From the NCBI GenBank assembly GCA_026003395.1, contig BPHE01000001.1, positions 60,731 through 124,730 on the forward strand: a stretch of DNA of 64,000 nucleotides, given 5' to 3'. The position numbers and the translations under genes are program-made. The notes beneath the pieces were generated by a model, which saw nothing but the letters and a program-made list of their open reading frames with translations, did no database searches and was not told the DNA's origin. This DNA comes from Vicingaceae bacterium (GTDB lineage Bacteria > Bacteroidota > Bacteroidia > Flavobacteriales_E > Vicingaceae). Below, one piece after another: positions 7,771-16,712 of the stretch. Position 1 is the first letter of the stretch. Every line of letters starts with the position of its first letter.

Positions 7771-8637
7771 ATGCATTTCATAAAAGATATTTTGCTTAAG
7801 CATAAACTTATCAAAAACAACGAACCTGTCAAAATAAAATCTATTGGCGGAGGGTGTATTAACGACGCTTATTTGGCAGCCACAGATGCAGGGAATTTTT
7901 TTATCAAAACAAAATCAATTTGCGATGAAAATCATCTATGTGAAAAAGAAAATCTTGAAATATTTCTCAATTACGGCATTCCTGCACCTGAGCCATATTG
8001 CCAGGGATGTATTCATGGCATATCTTATCTTGTGATGGAATATTTGCCGGACACGCGTTTTCAAAACGAAATGGCTATCGCTGCCCACATTGTGGCCAAA
8101 CTTCATTCTGTCACACATAAAGACAATTTATTTGGTTGGCATAGAAATAATTTCATAGGCAGTATTTCTCAACATAATGTTTTTAGCGACAATTGGACGG
8201 AGTTTTATCTCGATTACCGTATTCGTCCTCTGTTAAAACAATCTTTTGAAATGGGATATTTTGATAAAGAAGAAGTTAAATTGTGGAATAACTTAATGGA
8301 AAAAACTATTCCCGATTTATTACCTCAAAAATGTGCATCATCTCTTTTGCATGGTGATTTATGGTATGGAAATATACATTTTTCAAACAAACAAGCATAT
8401 TTGATCGATCCGGCAAGTTATTATGGTCATTATGAGGTTGATTTAGCCATGGCAAAGTTATTCGGCGGTTTTGACAACCAATTCTTTAACCAATATTTTG
8501 AATTAAAAGAATATCCCGACAAATACTTCAACGATAGAATGCTGGTTTATCAAATTTATCCATTGTTGGTACATTTGATTTTGTTTGGTTGGGGATATAA
8601 AAGTCAATTAATTTCTATTCTGAAACATTTCCGTTAA
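7771..8637 (+). CDS. Fructosamine/ketosamine-3-kinase family protein
   Basis: 288 residues of the aminoglycoside-phosphotransferase/fructosamine kinase fold. N-terminal lobe: KIKSIGGGCINDAYLAATDAG then an ATP-lobe lysine in FFIKTKS. C-terminal lobe: catalytic loop LLHGDLWYGNIHF with the catalytic Asp, and metal-binding YLIDPASYYGHYEVDLAMAKLFGGF. Family members phosphorylate sugar-derived adducts on protein amines so that they decay (deglycation); substrate specificity cannot be read from sequence. Length is typical. Its stop overlaps the convergent nuclease gene by four bases (TTAA). The palindrome at 7712-7734 suggests dedicated control. Confidence 0.88.
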   Translation: MHFIKDILLKHKLIKNNEPVKIKSIGGGCINDAYLAATDAGNFFIKTKSICDENHLCEKENLEIFLNYGIPAPEPYCQGCIHGISYLVMEYLPDTRFQNEMAIAAHIVAKLHSVTHKDNLFGWHRNNFIGSISQHNVFSDNWTEFYLDYRIRPLLKQSFEMGYFDKEEVKLWNNLMEKTIPDLLPQKCASSLLHGDLWYGNIHFSNKQAYLIDPASYYGHYEVDLAMAKLFGGFDNQFFNQYFELKEYPDKYFNDRMLVYQIYPLLVHLILFGWGYKSQLISILKHFR

Positions 8638-10010
8638 TAATTGAGCGGGTATGTCGAAAACAATGAAGGGATTTCTACATCAATGTCCGGCCATTTTTCT
8701 TCAATTTTTTGTCGCAGGGCATCCAAGGGACCTGTTTCTCCATGCACCAAAAATATTTTTTTCGGTTTTTGTTTGATTCCTGCCAACCATTTCATTAATT
8801 CGGTTGAATCTGCATGTGCCGACAAGCCATCCAATTGATATACTTTGGCATTTACCTGATAGTATTGATCAAAAATTTTCAATTGCTTTTCTCCTTCCAA
8901 CAATCTTCTCCCTCGTGTTCCCTCTGCTTGATAGCCAACCAATATTACTGTATTGTTTTTTTGTTCTATATATCTTTGCAAATAAAATAAAACACGTCCT
9001 CCGGTAATCATACCGCTTCCGGCAATCACGATTTTAGGACGAGGATCATCCATTATTCTGTATGTGTCCCTTATATCTCCCACTATTTCAAACGTTTGGC
9101 AAATTTCACGGCACAATTTTAAATCAAGTTTGTGCCATTCCGGAAAATTTATAAATACATCCATTGCGCTTTTACCCATGGGACTATCCATTATCAAAGG
9201 CACAGGGGGTATCTTTTTTTCTTTTTGAGCTTTCCATAAAATATACATGAGATCCTGAGTGCGTTCAACGGCAAAACTGGGTATTATGACATTGCCTTCA
9301 CGTTGATATGTTTGGTTGATTAGGTGCAGTAATTTTTTTTCGGCTGATTTCAACGGTGGATGTTGTTTATTGCCATAAGTGGATTCCATCACCAAAACAT
9401 CACAACTATCAGGTGATACCGGAGAATACATCAGATTGTTGTTATATCTGCCCAAATCTCCGGAAAAGATAAAGGTTTCACCATGGTAATCGATTTCAAC
9501 CCAACATGCCCCCAAAATATGTCCGGCATAGCGATACCTAAATCTCAGGCCGGGTGATAAAGTAATCCATTTATCAATTGAAACCACATGAAAATATTGA
9601 TAAGAATACTTTACGTCTTTGAGATCATAGAGCGGAAGGGCAGGTTTGTGTTTGGAATATCCGATTTTATTGATATGCTCGGCTTCTTCCATTTGAATCT
9701 TGGCACTATCTTCCAATACGATTTTGGCTAATTCTTCTGTTGGTCCGGTCATAAATATCTTACCGGCAAACCCTTGCATCACCCATCTGGGAATCATTCC
9801 AACATGATCCAAGTGAGCATGCGTGATGATTATGTATTGTATCGTTGATAGATCAACAGGAGGAACAAGCCAATTTAAATTTCGAAGTTTTTTAACACCT
9901 TGAAATAGACCGCAATCTATCAAAATTCTCGATTCAGGAAATGATAAAAGAAACTTTGAACCTGTAACTGTTTCAGCTGCACCTAAGAATTGTAGAAATG
10001 GTTTTTGCAT
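8634..10010 (-). CDS. Beta-CASP metallo-beta-lactamase-fold protein, RNA-specificity type
   Basis: 458 residues of the CPSF-73/YSH1-like family. The MBL domain (about 1-210) has the zinc motif THAHLDHVGMIPRW and later ligands in YAGHILGACWVEI and FSGDLGRY. The beta-CASP insert follows (ESTYGNKQHP; PSFAVERTQDLMYIL). The C-terminal part has AGSGMITGGRVLFYL, LDGLSAHADSTELMKWL and FLVHGE, matching the RMMBL segment. Such proteins are predicted zinc-dependent RNA endo- or exonucleases; the precise substrate is unknown. The start ATG (10010) lies 13 bases from the 3' end of tmRNA on the same strand, so it may be transcribed behind ssrA. Confidence 0.92.
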   Translation of the reverse strand: MQKPFLQFLGAAETVTGSKFLLSFPESRILIDCGLFQGVKKLRNLNWLVPPVDLSTIQYIIITHAHLDHVGMIPRWVMQGFAGKIFMTGPTEELAKIVLEDSAKIQMEEAEHINKIGYSKHKPALPLYDLKDVKYSYQYFHVVSIDKWITLSPGLRFRYRYAGHILGACWVEIDYHGETFIFSGDLGRYNNNLMYSPVSPDSCDVLVMESTYGNKQHPPLKSAEKKLLHLINQTYQREGNVIIPSFAVERTQDLMYILWKAQKEKKIPPVPLIMDSPMGKSAMDVFINFPEWHKLDLKLCREICQTFEIVGDIRDTYRIMDDPRPKIVIAGSGMITGGRVLFYLQRYIEQKNNTVILVGYQAEGTRGRRLLEGEKQLKIFDQYYQVNAKVYQLDGLSAHADSTELMKWLAGIKQKPKKIFLVHGETGPLDALRQKIEEKWPDIDVEIPSLFSTYPLNY

Positions 10011-10022
10011 AACATAAGCTTG

Positions 10023-10414
10023 TGGAGCCGGAGGGAGTCGAACCCTCGTCCAAACAAGGTCCCGGATTGCCCGCTACACGCTTAGCCATTGTTTGGTATT
10101 CGGTTCCGGAGACGACCAATGGCAATCTTACTCCGGACCTAGTTATCATTTGATAAGACAAATTGGGCGATAACTACCCAATTGCCTGCTACATCTCAAT
10201 GATGCCGTTTTAGAAAGATCCGTGTAGCCAAGACCTTTACAACGGCACTCGCTTGGGCTACTGTACTTCGCCCACTATGGCCTTAAAAATTAGGCAGCGA
10301 GAGCGAAAGTTTCTTCGCCAGTTATGTTTGTATGTTTGTTTTAACGAGCTAAACATACAAAGCCCGGCGTGCTGGCAATCCGAAACGGTCTTGCTGTCAA
10401 AACCGGTCGGCCCC
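10023..10414 (-). ncRNA. ssrA: Transfer-messenger RNA
   Basis: tmRNA rescues stalled ribosomes by tagging incomplete proteins. The 5' end GGGGCCGACCGGTTTTGACA (from 10414) and the 3' end with GGGTTCGACTCCCTCCGGCTCC form the tRNA-like domain; the acceptor arms GGGGCCG and CGGCTCC pair over seven positions including one G-U. The T-loop is present. The tag reading frame lies at 10319-10290 and encodes GEETFALAA then TAA, close to known Bacteroidota tags. After the discriminator A (10023) the genome reads CAA, so the CCA end is not encoded and must be added. Length about 392 nt. Confidence 0.96.
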
Positions 10415-10604
10415 ATATTTTTAAGAACGTTTTGCAAATTTAATTGAAAAAATCATACCATCTATTTTTTATGCAATTTTGTCAGTTTTTGTTCCTTTTT
10501 TAGAACCGACAATCAATTTTTTTAAATGAAATCGTAAAATTATTTTGCAACGGATTAAAATATGACAACTCTTTTCTATTTTTCTTTAATACTTTTTTCA
10601 TGCT

Positions 10605-10636
10605 TTTGGTGTATAAAAAATGAAAATTTATTTTTG
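10605..10636 (+). promoter_or_regulatory. Promoter TTTG-N20-TATTTTTG
   Basis: TTTG at 10605-10608 and an exact -7 box TATTTTTG at 10629-10636 with the canonical 20-base spacing. Transcription would start near 10641. An upstream in-frame ATG at 10620 lies inside the promoter, which argues for the ATG at 10668 as the real start. Confidence 0.75.
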
Positions 10637-10667
10637 CAGCGATTCTAAGAAAAAAACTGAAAATAGA

Positions 10668-11870
10668 ATGAAAATCGGTATCATAAAAGAAGGGAAAATT
10701 CCGGTGGACGAAAGAGTTCCTCTTACGCCCAAGCAATGCAGATGGATAGTAGACAACTATCCGGGTGTGGAAATTTATGTCCAAAAAAGCAATGTGCGTC
10801 GAATTAAAGACGAAGAATATGCCAAAGAAGGAATACCTTTGGTTGACGACTTAAGGCATTGTGATATCATCTTGGGTGTCAAGGAGGTTCCTATATCTAT
10901 GTTGATCCCGGATAAAACTTATATTTTCTTTTCCCACACCATAAAAATGCAAGAGTACAATAAACCCCTTCTCAAAGCTATCATTGAAAAAAACATTACA
11001 TTGATAGATTGGGAATTGATGAAAAAAAACAACAAACGCGTCATTGGTTTCGGATATTTTGCAGGTTTTGTAGGTGCATATAATACATTTTTCACATTTG
11101 GAATTGTTCATAAACAATATACTTTAAAACGTGCTTATCAATTAAAAGATAAGACAGAAGTATTGGATCAACTAAAAAATGTCACTTTTAGGAAACCTTT
11201 GAAAGTGATACTCACCGGTGGCGGGAAAGTAGCCCATGGCGTAGAAGATATTTTACAAGCCCTGTCATTTAAAAAAGTAACTCCTTTACAATTCTTAAAA
11301 AATCATTTTTCTGACAATGTATACACCCAACTTGAAGTTACCGAATATTTTAGAAGAAAGGACGGAAAAAGTTTTAATAAAACAGAGTTTTATAAAAATG
11401 GCAATAATGTTGATTACGAAAGTGATTTCTTAAAATATGCATCTTCCGCAAATTTTTGGATTGCAGGACATTATTGGGATTCAAAATCCCCTTATATACT
11501 TCCGGCCCACATGGTAAAACATCCTTCAATGATGCTGGAAATTATCGGAGATATCAGTTGCGATATCAATGGACCTGTGGCAACTACCATCAGGGCAAGC
11601 AGTATTTCCTCGCCCTACTATTTCGTGAATAAATATACATTGAAAGAAGAAGATACATACTCTGAAGATACCATTCCGGTCATGGCTGTAGACAATCTTC
11701 CTTGTGAGTTGCCGGTTGATGCTAGCGAGCATTTCGGACAAATGTTTATTCAATTTGTTTTAAATGAATTGTTGAAAGCGGAGAGCGAAATGATAAAAAA
11801 AGCCACCATTGTGAAAAATGGTGGCCTGACTGAAAATTTTCTTTACTTAAAAAAATGGGTAGAATCTTAA
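10668..11870 (+). CDS. NAD(P)-dependent dehydrogenase, alanine/saccharopine dehydrogenase N-terminal-domain family
   Basis: About 400 residues from the ATG at 10668 (MKIGIIKEGKIPVDERVPLT), chosen because the upstream ATG lies within the promoter. The N-terminal half has the AlaDH/PNT-type fold, with the substrate-site pattern KEGKIPVDERVPLTPKQ and FFSHTIKMQEYN. The central part has a glycine-rich nucleotide-binding segment VILTGGGKVAHGVEDIL, and the C-terminal half contains EIIGDISCDINGPVATT and the AVDNLPCELPVDAS motif shared with lysine-forming saccharopine dehydrogenases. This combination is common in Bacteroidota and often called alanine dehydrogenase or saccharopine dehydrogenase-like; the substrate is uncertain. 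It converges on gldN with a four-base stop overlap. Confidence 0.75.
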   Translation: MKIGIIKEGKIPVDERVPLTPKQCRWIVDNYPGVEIYVQKSNVRRIKDEEYAKEGIPLVDDLRHCDIILGVKEVPISMLIPDKTYIFFSHTIKMQEYNKPLLKAIIEKNITLIDWELMKKNNKRVIGFGYFAGFVGAYNTFFTFGIVHKQYTLKRAYQLKDKTEVLDQLKNVTFRKPLKVILTGGGKVAHGVEDILQALSFKKVTPLQFLKNHFSDNVYTQLEVTEYFRRKDGKSFNKTEFYKNGNNVDYESDFLKYASSANFWIAGHYWDSKSPYILPAHMVKHPSMMLEIIGDISCDINGPVATTIRASSISSPYYFVNKYTLKEEDTYSEDTIPVMAVDNLPCELPVDASEHFGQMFIQFVLNELLKAESEMIKKATIVKNGGLTENFLYLKKWVES

Positions 11871-12730
11871 AACTCCCACAAATCATGCTCAAACACAAAA
11901 ATATCTTCTTTCACTTTCTCCGATTCTAGCATTTGCTCCCATGGAGTCAAATAACTGACAAAATACCTTTCGTAAACATTTGAAACTTTACGAATATAAC
12001 TGCTAAAAATTCTTTTCCAGAAAATATCTTCAAAAGTTCGTCTCTCAGCGTCGTTAAAGCGGTTAAACACATCATAATTGGCAAATACATATCTTGCTTC
12101 GGGAAAATATATCCAAAACATAGGAAGATAACCTCTGACCGTTACCCCATCATCTTCCAACTTTTCACGAAGAGGAGCAATGCCAATGATTCTGACATCC
12201 AAAACTGACCTTTGTTTGTCGAAAAACCAGTCCTCTTTTATCCAATATCTTTTTATGTCACGAGAAGTAACTTCCACCAAAGTGGAATCTTCAAATAGTT
12301 CCCCTGTATTAAGATCTTCTCTGAAAATTTTTTGATATTCGGCGAGCAGGGCTTTGGCTTCTGCTTTTGTCAAAGGCGTTTTAAATTCATCATCAATGGC
12401 AGGATTACCATAAGCCGTTATGGTGCCTTCTTCTATTCCAATTTTAATTACATCAAACAAACTTTTTCGATTGTTGATAGGTTCAATGGGATAATACAGA
12501 GGGTGGTTCATTTTTTCTTTCATATCCAACACACGCCACACCCTCATTGCCCACATAACATCTGCCTCACGTAGATGTGGATAAGAAATTACCTTTCTGG
12601 TCGGTGTATGTTCTTTTACATACACACCATCTAGTATGTTCGGAGTATTTTGTGTGTATGAAAAGGTTCCGGATACTAAAGTCAAGAGAACCAATGCATA
12701 CCTGAATGTTGTTTGTTTGAGTATTTTCAT
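11867..12730 (-). CDS. gldN: Type IX secretion / gliding motility protein GldN (PorN)
   Basis: Periplasmic component of the T9SS that associates with the GldK ring under the outer membrane. 287 residues with a signal peptide (about 1-25, ending TFSYTQ) followed by the GldN-family body: READVMWAMRVWRVLDMKEK, YPIEPINNRKSLFDVI, DRKRYWIKEDWFF-like region (DIKRYWIKEDWFFDK), RIIGIAPLRE, and FWIYFPEARYVFANYDVFN. Last gene of the sprF/porP-gldK-gldL-gldM-gldN run, 15 bases after gldM. Family length is usually about 290-360, so this is complete. Its stop overlaps that of the convergent dehydrogenase gene. Confidence 0.93.
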   Translation of the reverse strand: MKILKQTTFRYALVLLTLVSGTFSYTQNTPNILDGVYVKEHTPTRKVISYPHLREADVMWAMRVWRVLDMKEKMNHPLYYPIEPINNRKSLFDVIKIGIEEGTITAYGNPAIDDEFKTPLTKAEAKALLAEYQKIFREDLNTGELFEDSTLVEVTSRDIKRYWIKEDWFFDKQRSVLDVRIIGIAPLREKLEDDGVTVRGYLPMFWIYFPEARYVFANYDVFNRFNDAERRTFEDIFWKRIFSSYIRKVSNVYERYFVSYLTPWEQMLESEKVKEDIFVFEHDLWEF

Positions 12731-12745
12731 AACTAAAAATTTTAT

Positions 12746-14410
12746 CTATTGTATTTTTAAACTAATTGGAGGCAATTCGCGCACGGTGCCATCAGGCATT
12801 CTTACCATAATTTTTTCAAAATATACCTTTTGATTTTTTTTGGCCTGGTTTATCAAACTTTCTACTTTACTATTAAAACGGTTACCGGTTACCGGTTCCT
12901 CAATCAATACACCGTTCACCACAGTAGAAAACAGAAATGAATTGACGGTAACAGACACTTCAAAATCAAAGTTTTCCATTTTAGCAATAATTCCTGAAGT
13001 TGCTTTTAACTGTGCGAGAGAAATATTATCTGAACCTGTTTTACCTCCAACATAAGGAACCGGATTTGGAATTCTTTTCACTCTGAATTCCATTTCACCC
13101 ATTTTTTTTGTTCCTCCTTGAACATCTGCATTTACAATGACTCTACACGTTCCCGGTTGTTTCACTCGAACTATCCATTCATTTCCTTTCTTCGAAATGG
13201 AACCTCCGCCACCGGATATGCTTGGTTTTAACTTATCGGCAGGTACACCGGGTGCAGAAATTGACACCGGATTGTCAACACCAATATAAAAAACATTCAT
13301 TTTGGTAGCAGCAATCGTTGCGGCAGGTTTTGCCACCTGGAAGGTAGTTTTCCAGGGGAATTTCAAGATTTTTCCTCCGGGAGCTTTAAAATGAATAATC
13401 CCTTTATAAGTATATTCGCCTTCACTTTTGGCAGCCAATTTTAATAAACCTTTACCGTCAGGCGTAATGGGAAGTGAATCAAATTCACCTTTCATTTTTA
13501 AATCTGCAGGGTTGGTCGTATCAATTTCAGATCCGACATAAATAAGAGGAGATTGAGTAGTATCAAAGGCAGCAAGAAACACCTCAGCCCTAAATGTATC
13601 ACCCAATAAAACATAATTTGAATTTGCAATGACCGCAGGAGCCAATTTATTAAATTTAAATGAGCTGGCATCGACAGAACTCAACAAATACTTTACAATG
13701 TCAGATTCTGTATTTCGGACATCGGTTTGCATTTTTGTAAGAATAGAAACGGTGGCAGCCAAAGGCACATGATCAAAATAATAACTTTCCCAATTATGTA
13801 GTGTGCCACTTGCATCTCTTTTATCAGAAAAATCATATGTTTGATTAATGGCAGCCACAATGGCTTTGGCACCGGGGTCATTGCCTAATATTTGAAGTGC
13901 TTGATTCTTAAAATCTTCGAGTTTCTTTCTAAGCGCATTGGCAGTTAATTCTCCGGATTTGGGTTTGGCAGGATCATCGCCAATCAAAACATGCGTAGGA
14001 ACGTCATAATTATCTTTTGCATTAATCCACTTCATATCAATGATGGTATCGCGTCCAAACTGGTCTTTTCCGATAATTTTATTTTCCGGAATTCCTTCGG
14101 TTTGCTTGATAATTTCCACCTTCATTTTGTCAATGTAAGAAACAATATCATCTGCCAATTTCTTTATGGTTTGGGCTTTTTGGTAGTAGGGGCCAACTTT
14201 GGTTTTGTTTTCATTATATGCTCTTTCAAATGCAGCGTAATCGGAAGCATTTTTATCGGCAAAATTAGTTTTGGTTCTTTCCAAACCATTATTGATAATC
14301 ACAAAAGCATCTAGGATTGACTTGGAAACGTTCAACGCCAAAAGCGCCGTCAACACCAAGTACATCATCCCGATCATCTTCTGTCGTGGTGGTAATTTAC
14401 CTCCTCCCAT
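12746..14410 (-). CDS. gldM: Type IX secretion / gliding motility protein GldM (PorM)
   Basis: Periplasmic shaft of the T9SS motor, joining the inner-membrane GldL stator to the GldKN ring. 554 residues: a short cytoplasmic tail (GGGKLPPRQKMIGMM), one transmembrane helix (about 15-32, YLVLTALLALNVSKSILDAF), a helical D1 region (about 35-250) and three beta domains, ending near IMVRMPDGTVRELPPISLKIQ. Residues such as PVPYVGGKTGSDNISLAQL belong to the conserved C-terminal domain. The start at 14410 is fixed by this signature N-terminus; an AGAGGAAA-like purine stretch precedes it. It lies between gldL (45-base gap) and gldN. Confidence 0.96.
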   Translation of the reverse strand: MGGGKLPPRQKMIGMMYLVLTALLALNVSKSILDAFVIINNGLERTKTNFADKNASDYAAFERAYNENKTKVGPYYQKAQTIKKLADDIVSYIDKMKVEIIKQTEGIPENKIIGKDQFGRDTIIDMKWINAKDNYDVPTHVLIGDDPAKPKSGELTANALRKKLEDFKNQALQILGNDPGAKAIVAAINQTYDFSDKRDASGTLHNWESYYFDHVPLAATVSILTKMQTDVRNTESDIVKYLLSSVDASSFKFNKLAPAVIANSNYVLLGDTFRAEVFLAAFDTTQSPLIYVGSEIDTTNPADLKMKGEFDSLPITPDGKGLLKLAAKSEGEYTYKGIIHFKAPGGKILKFPWKTTFQVAKPAATIAATKMNVFYIGVDNPVSISAPGVPADKLKPSISGGGGSISKKGNEWIVRVKQPGTCRVIVNADVQGGTKKMGEMEFRVKRIPNPVPYVGGKTGSDNISLAQLKATSGIIAKMENFDFEVSVTVNSFLFSTVVNGVLIEEPVTGNRFNSKVESLINQAKKNQKVYFEKIMVRMPDGTVRELPPISLKIQ

Positions 14411-14455
14411 TGTTTTCCTCTTTTTTAATTAATAAATAAACTTAATTTACAATTT

Positions 14456-15268
14456 TTATTGTCTGTTGATTGTCATTGCACTCAACATATTGCCATAGAT
14501 AGTATTCAATGCTTGCAAGTTTTTGCTTAATTCGGCAATATTTTCTTTATAACGTTTTGTATCTTCAATAGATTCGTTCAAGTTGGTCATGAGTTCGGCC
14601 ATACCGGCATAAAGATTCGTCGTAATTTTAAGATGTTCGTTGGCTCCTTGCAATTGTAATTCATAAATAGCATTCAACGATGCAAGATTTTTGGCCAACG
14701 ATTGCAAATGCTGACCTGTCTCGGCTCCTGACTCTTGTGCTTCTGTCAAACCTGTTAATGCTTGAGATGCTTTTTGATACGTTTCTGCCAATGCAGATAC
14801 TTTTACACTGGCATCCTTTAAAGAATGAGTATATTCATTTGTAGCGACACTTGCATCCGAAATATCGGAAAGTTTTTGAGCATTTTCACTTAATTTAACC
14901 AGTCCTTCTCTTAAGCTTTCAAGTAATTCCGGTCCAATTTTCGCTTCTTCAAGGGCTTTATCCAACTCTTGTGTAAGTGACTTTGGTTTTTCTTTTTTCT
15001 TTTTGTGTCCGCCATCTTCATCATGCATCCCTGCTAATTCAGGGTATACAAGAGACCAATCTACATCCATGTGAGGTGGCTCAAATGCAGAGAAAAAGAA
15101 TATTACAGCTTCAGTTAACAATCCCACGGTAAGCATAACTCCTGCACCGGGCCAGTGCTGTATCTTAAACAACGCTCCTACGATAACAACAGATGCTCCC
15201 CATCCATAGAGCATACCCATAATTTTCTTCCCCTTTTTTGTTTGAAATAAAAATTCAGCGAATCCCAT
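14456..15268 (-). CDS. gldL: Type IX secretion / gliding motility protein GldL (PorL)
   Basis: Inner-membrane stator of the T9SS rotary motor that uses the proton-motive force. 270 residues: two transmembrane helices near the N-terminus (about 19-36, YGWGASVVIVGALFKIQ, and about 42-62, GAGVMLTVGLLTEAVIFFF). The second carries a buried Glu (LLTEAVIFF), which corresponds to the glutamate shown in homologues to be needed for proton use. After SAFEPPHMDVDWSLVYPEL the rest is a cytoplasmic helical/coiled-coil tail (about 95-270) with many Ser/Ala/Leu heptads. Position between gldK and gldM is canonical. Confidence 0.95.
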   Translation of the reverse strand: MGFAEFLFQTKKGKKIMGMLYGWGASVVIVGALFKIQHWPGAGVMLTVGLLTEAVIFFFSAFEPPHMDVDWSLVYPELAGMHDEDGGHKKKKEKPKSLTQELDKALEEAKIGPELLESLREGLVKLSENAQKLSDISDASVATNEYTHSLKDASVKVSALAETYQKASQALTGLTEAQESGAETGQHLQSLAKNLASLNAIYELQLQGANEHLKITTNLYAGMAELMTNLNESIEDTKRYKENIAELSKNLQALNTIYGNMLSAMTINRQ

Positions 15269-15320
15269 AACTTTAAAATTTAATTGTTAAACATTTATAT
15301 TTCCGGTTTTATTTAATTTT

Positions 15321-16613
15321 TTAATTGTAATCAGCTTTATCCCGGCCAAGGAATGTCATAACACATCTAAACCCGATATAACATTTTGCAGTATCTTGAT
15401 ATTCGTAGGTGCGGGTACCCACTTGAAGGTAATATGCAACATCCTTCCAGGAACCACCTCTCAGGACTTTTCTTTTCAATGCAGGAGGATCTTCATCTTT
15501 GGCATCATATTGATAATCCATGTTCAAATCATGTGCAAAGTTATAAGCCGATTCATCAAAAGCATTGCTTGTCCATTCGGCAGCATTTCCGGCCATACAA
15601 TACAAACCATAATCATTGGGATTATAAGAGAATGCCCCAACGGTGTGAAAACCTCCATCATCGATATAATTCCCACGCAATGGTTTAAAGTTACCAAGGA
15701 AACATCCCCGGCTGTTTCTGATGTAAGGACCACCCCAAGGATAAGGGCTTAAATCAAGACCACCTCTTGCGGCCCATTCCCATTCGCTTTCAGTAGGCAA
15801 CCTAAAATCATTGACAAGGATTGAGCCCATGTTGATGAGAAATGAACTAAGCAACTGTGTTCTCCATATACAAAATGCACGAGCTTGTTTCCAGCTGACA
15901 CCCACCACCGGATAGTCATCGTAAGCAGGATGCCAGAAATAGTTTTGAGTCATTGGCTCATTAAAAGAGTAGGTGAAATCATGTATCCAGGCCAATGTAT
16001 CGGGATATACATTTATAACATCTTTTTTGATAAAAACAGATCTGTCTTTTAAACCCTGGGGACGGTTCACTCTCAACGCAGCCGATTTAAGATCGATCCA
16101 ATAATATTCATAATTCAATTTACGAGTGTCGAATTCACGGCGACGATAGAATCTTTCGGATTCGGGATAAAACATTTGTTCTGTGGCTTCTCTCACCTCT
16201 TGATCATCCCATCTGATTTTCGAATACCAATTTATAAAAGGCGGATCAATCTCTTCACCAAAATCGTTTTCGCTTATCAAGAAATCTTCTTCGCTGACCT
16301 CTTCTCCCAAGATTCTTCTGGCAATTGAATCTCTGACCCAATAAACAAATTGACGGTATTCGTTATTTGTTATTTCTGTCTGGTCAATATAAAATGCTTG
16401 GACCGAAACGGTTTTTTGAGGGGCAGTCAATGAATAGGGCACATCCTGGTCACTTTGTCCCATGTTGTAGCTTCCCATCGGAATATATAACATACCGTAG
16501 GGATCGGGCTGATACCATGGTTCGCGGCCTTGCACACCGATTAATTCTCCGGTGTCTTTTGAACAAGCAAATAATCCAAAGGATAAAATGCTTATGGGTA
16601 TGATCTTTTTCAT
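15321..16613 (-). CDS. gldK: Type IX secretion lipoprotein GldK (PorK), formylglycine-generating-enzyme fold
   Basis: Outer-membrane lipoprotein forming the periplasmic ring of the T9SS with GldN. 430 residues: lipoprotein signal with lipobox LFAC (Cys17), then an FGE/sulfatase-modifying-factor domain used as a structural fold: MLYIPMGSYNMGQSDQDVP, AFYIDQTEITNNEYRQFVYW, YPVVGVSWKQARAFCIWR, DFRLPTESEWEWAARGG and VLRGGSWKDVAYYL. It is not expected to be enzymatic. First of the gldKLMN run, and preceded by the only perfect AGGAGG I noticed ahead of a gene here, plus an exact -7 box. Confidence 0.95.
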   Translation of the reverse strand: MKKIIPISILSFGLFACSKDTGELIGVQGREPWYQPDPYGMLYIPMGSYNMGQSDQDVPYSLTAPQKTVSVQAFYIDQTEITNNEYRQFVYWVRDSIARRILGEEVSEEDFLISENDFGEEIDPPFINWYSKIRWDDQEVREATEQMFYPESERFYRRREFDTRKLNYEYYWIDLKSAALRVNRPQGLKDRSVFIKKDVINVYPDTLAWIHDFTYSFNEPMTQNYFWHPAYDDYPVVGVSWKQARAFCIWRTQLLSSFLINMGSILVNDFRLPTESEWEWAARGGLDLSPYPWGGPYIRNSRGCFLGNFKPLRGNYIDDGGFHTVGAFSYNPNDYGLYCMAGNAAEWTSNAFDESAYNFAHDLNMDYQYDAKDEDPPALKRKVLRGGSWKDVAYYLQVGTRTYEYQDTAKCYIGFRCVMTFLGRDKADYN

Positions 16614-16618
16614 ATTAA

Positions 16619-16652
16619 CCTCCTCTTTCTCATTATAGAAACGGCAAATATA
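16619..16652 (-). promoter_or_regulatory. -7 box and strong Shine-Dalgarno ahead of gldK
   Basis: On the minus strand TATATTTG (16652-16645) is an exact TAnnTTTG, followed 20 bases later by AAGAGGAGG (16627-16619) and, after five bases, the gldK ATG. A promoter here would let gldKLMN be transcribed separately from the upstream PorP/SprF gene. A perfect ribosome-binding site is unusual for this phylum. Confidence 0.6.
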
Positions 16653-16712
16653 TTAAAATATTGTATTGCCGGGTTTCGCTTTTACGATATTTGCTTTTAA
16701 AATGTTTCATAT

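Noticed and set aside
10023-10120. A tRNA gene (T-loop GGTTCGACTCC and acceptor-like end)
   Set aside because: It is the 3' half of the tRNA-like domain of tmRNA; the partner 5' half lies at 10414 and the tag frame sits between.
9973-10161. Small minus-strand ORF over the tmRNA 3' end and the nuclease start
   Set aside because: Explained by the tmRNA and the first codons of the nuclease gene in another frame.
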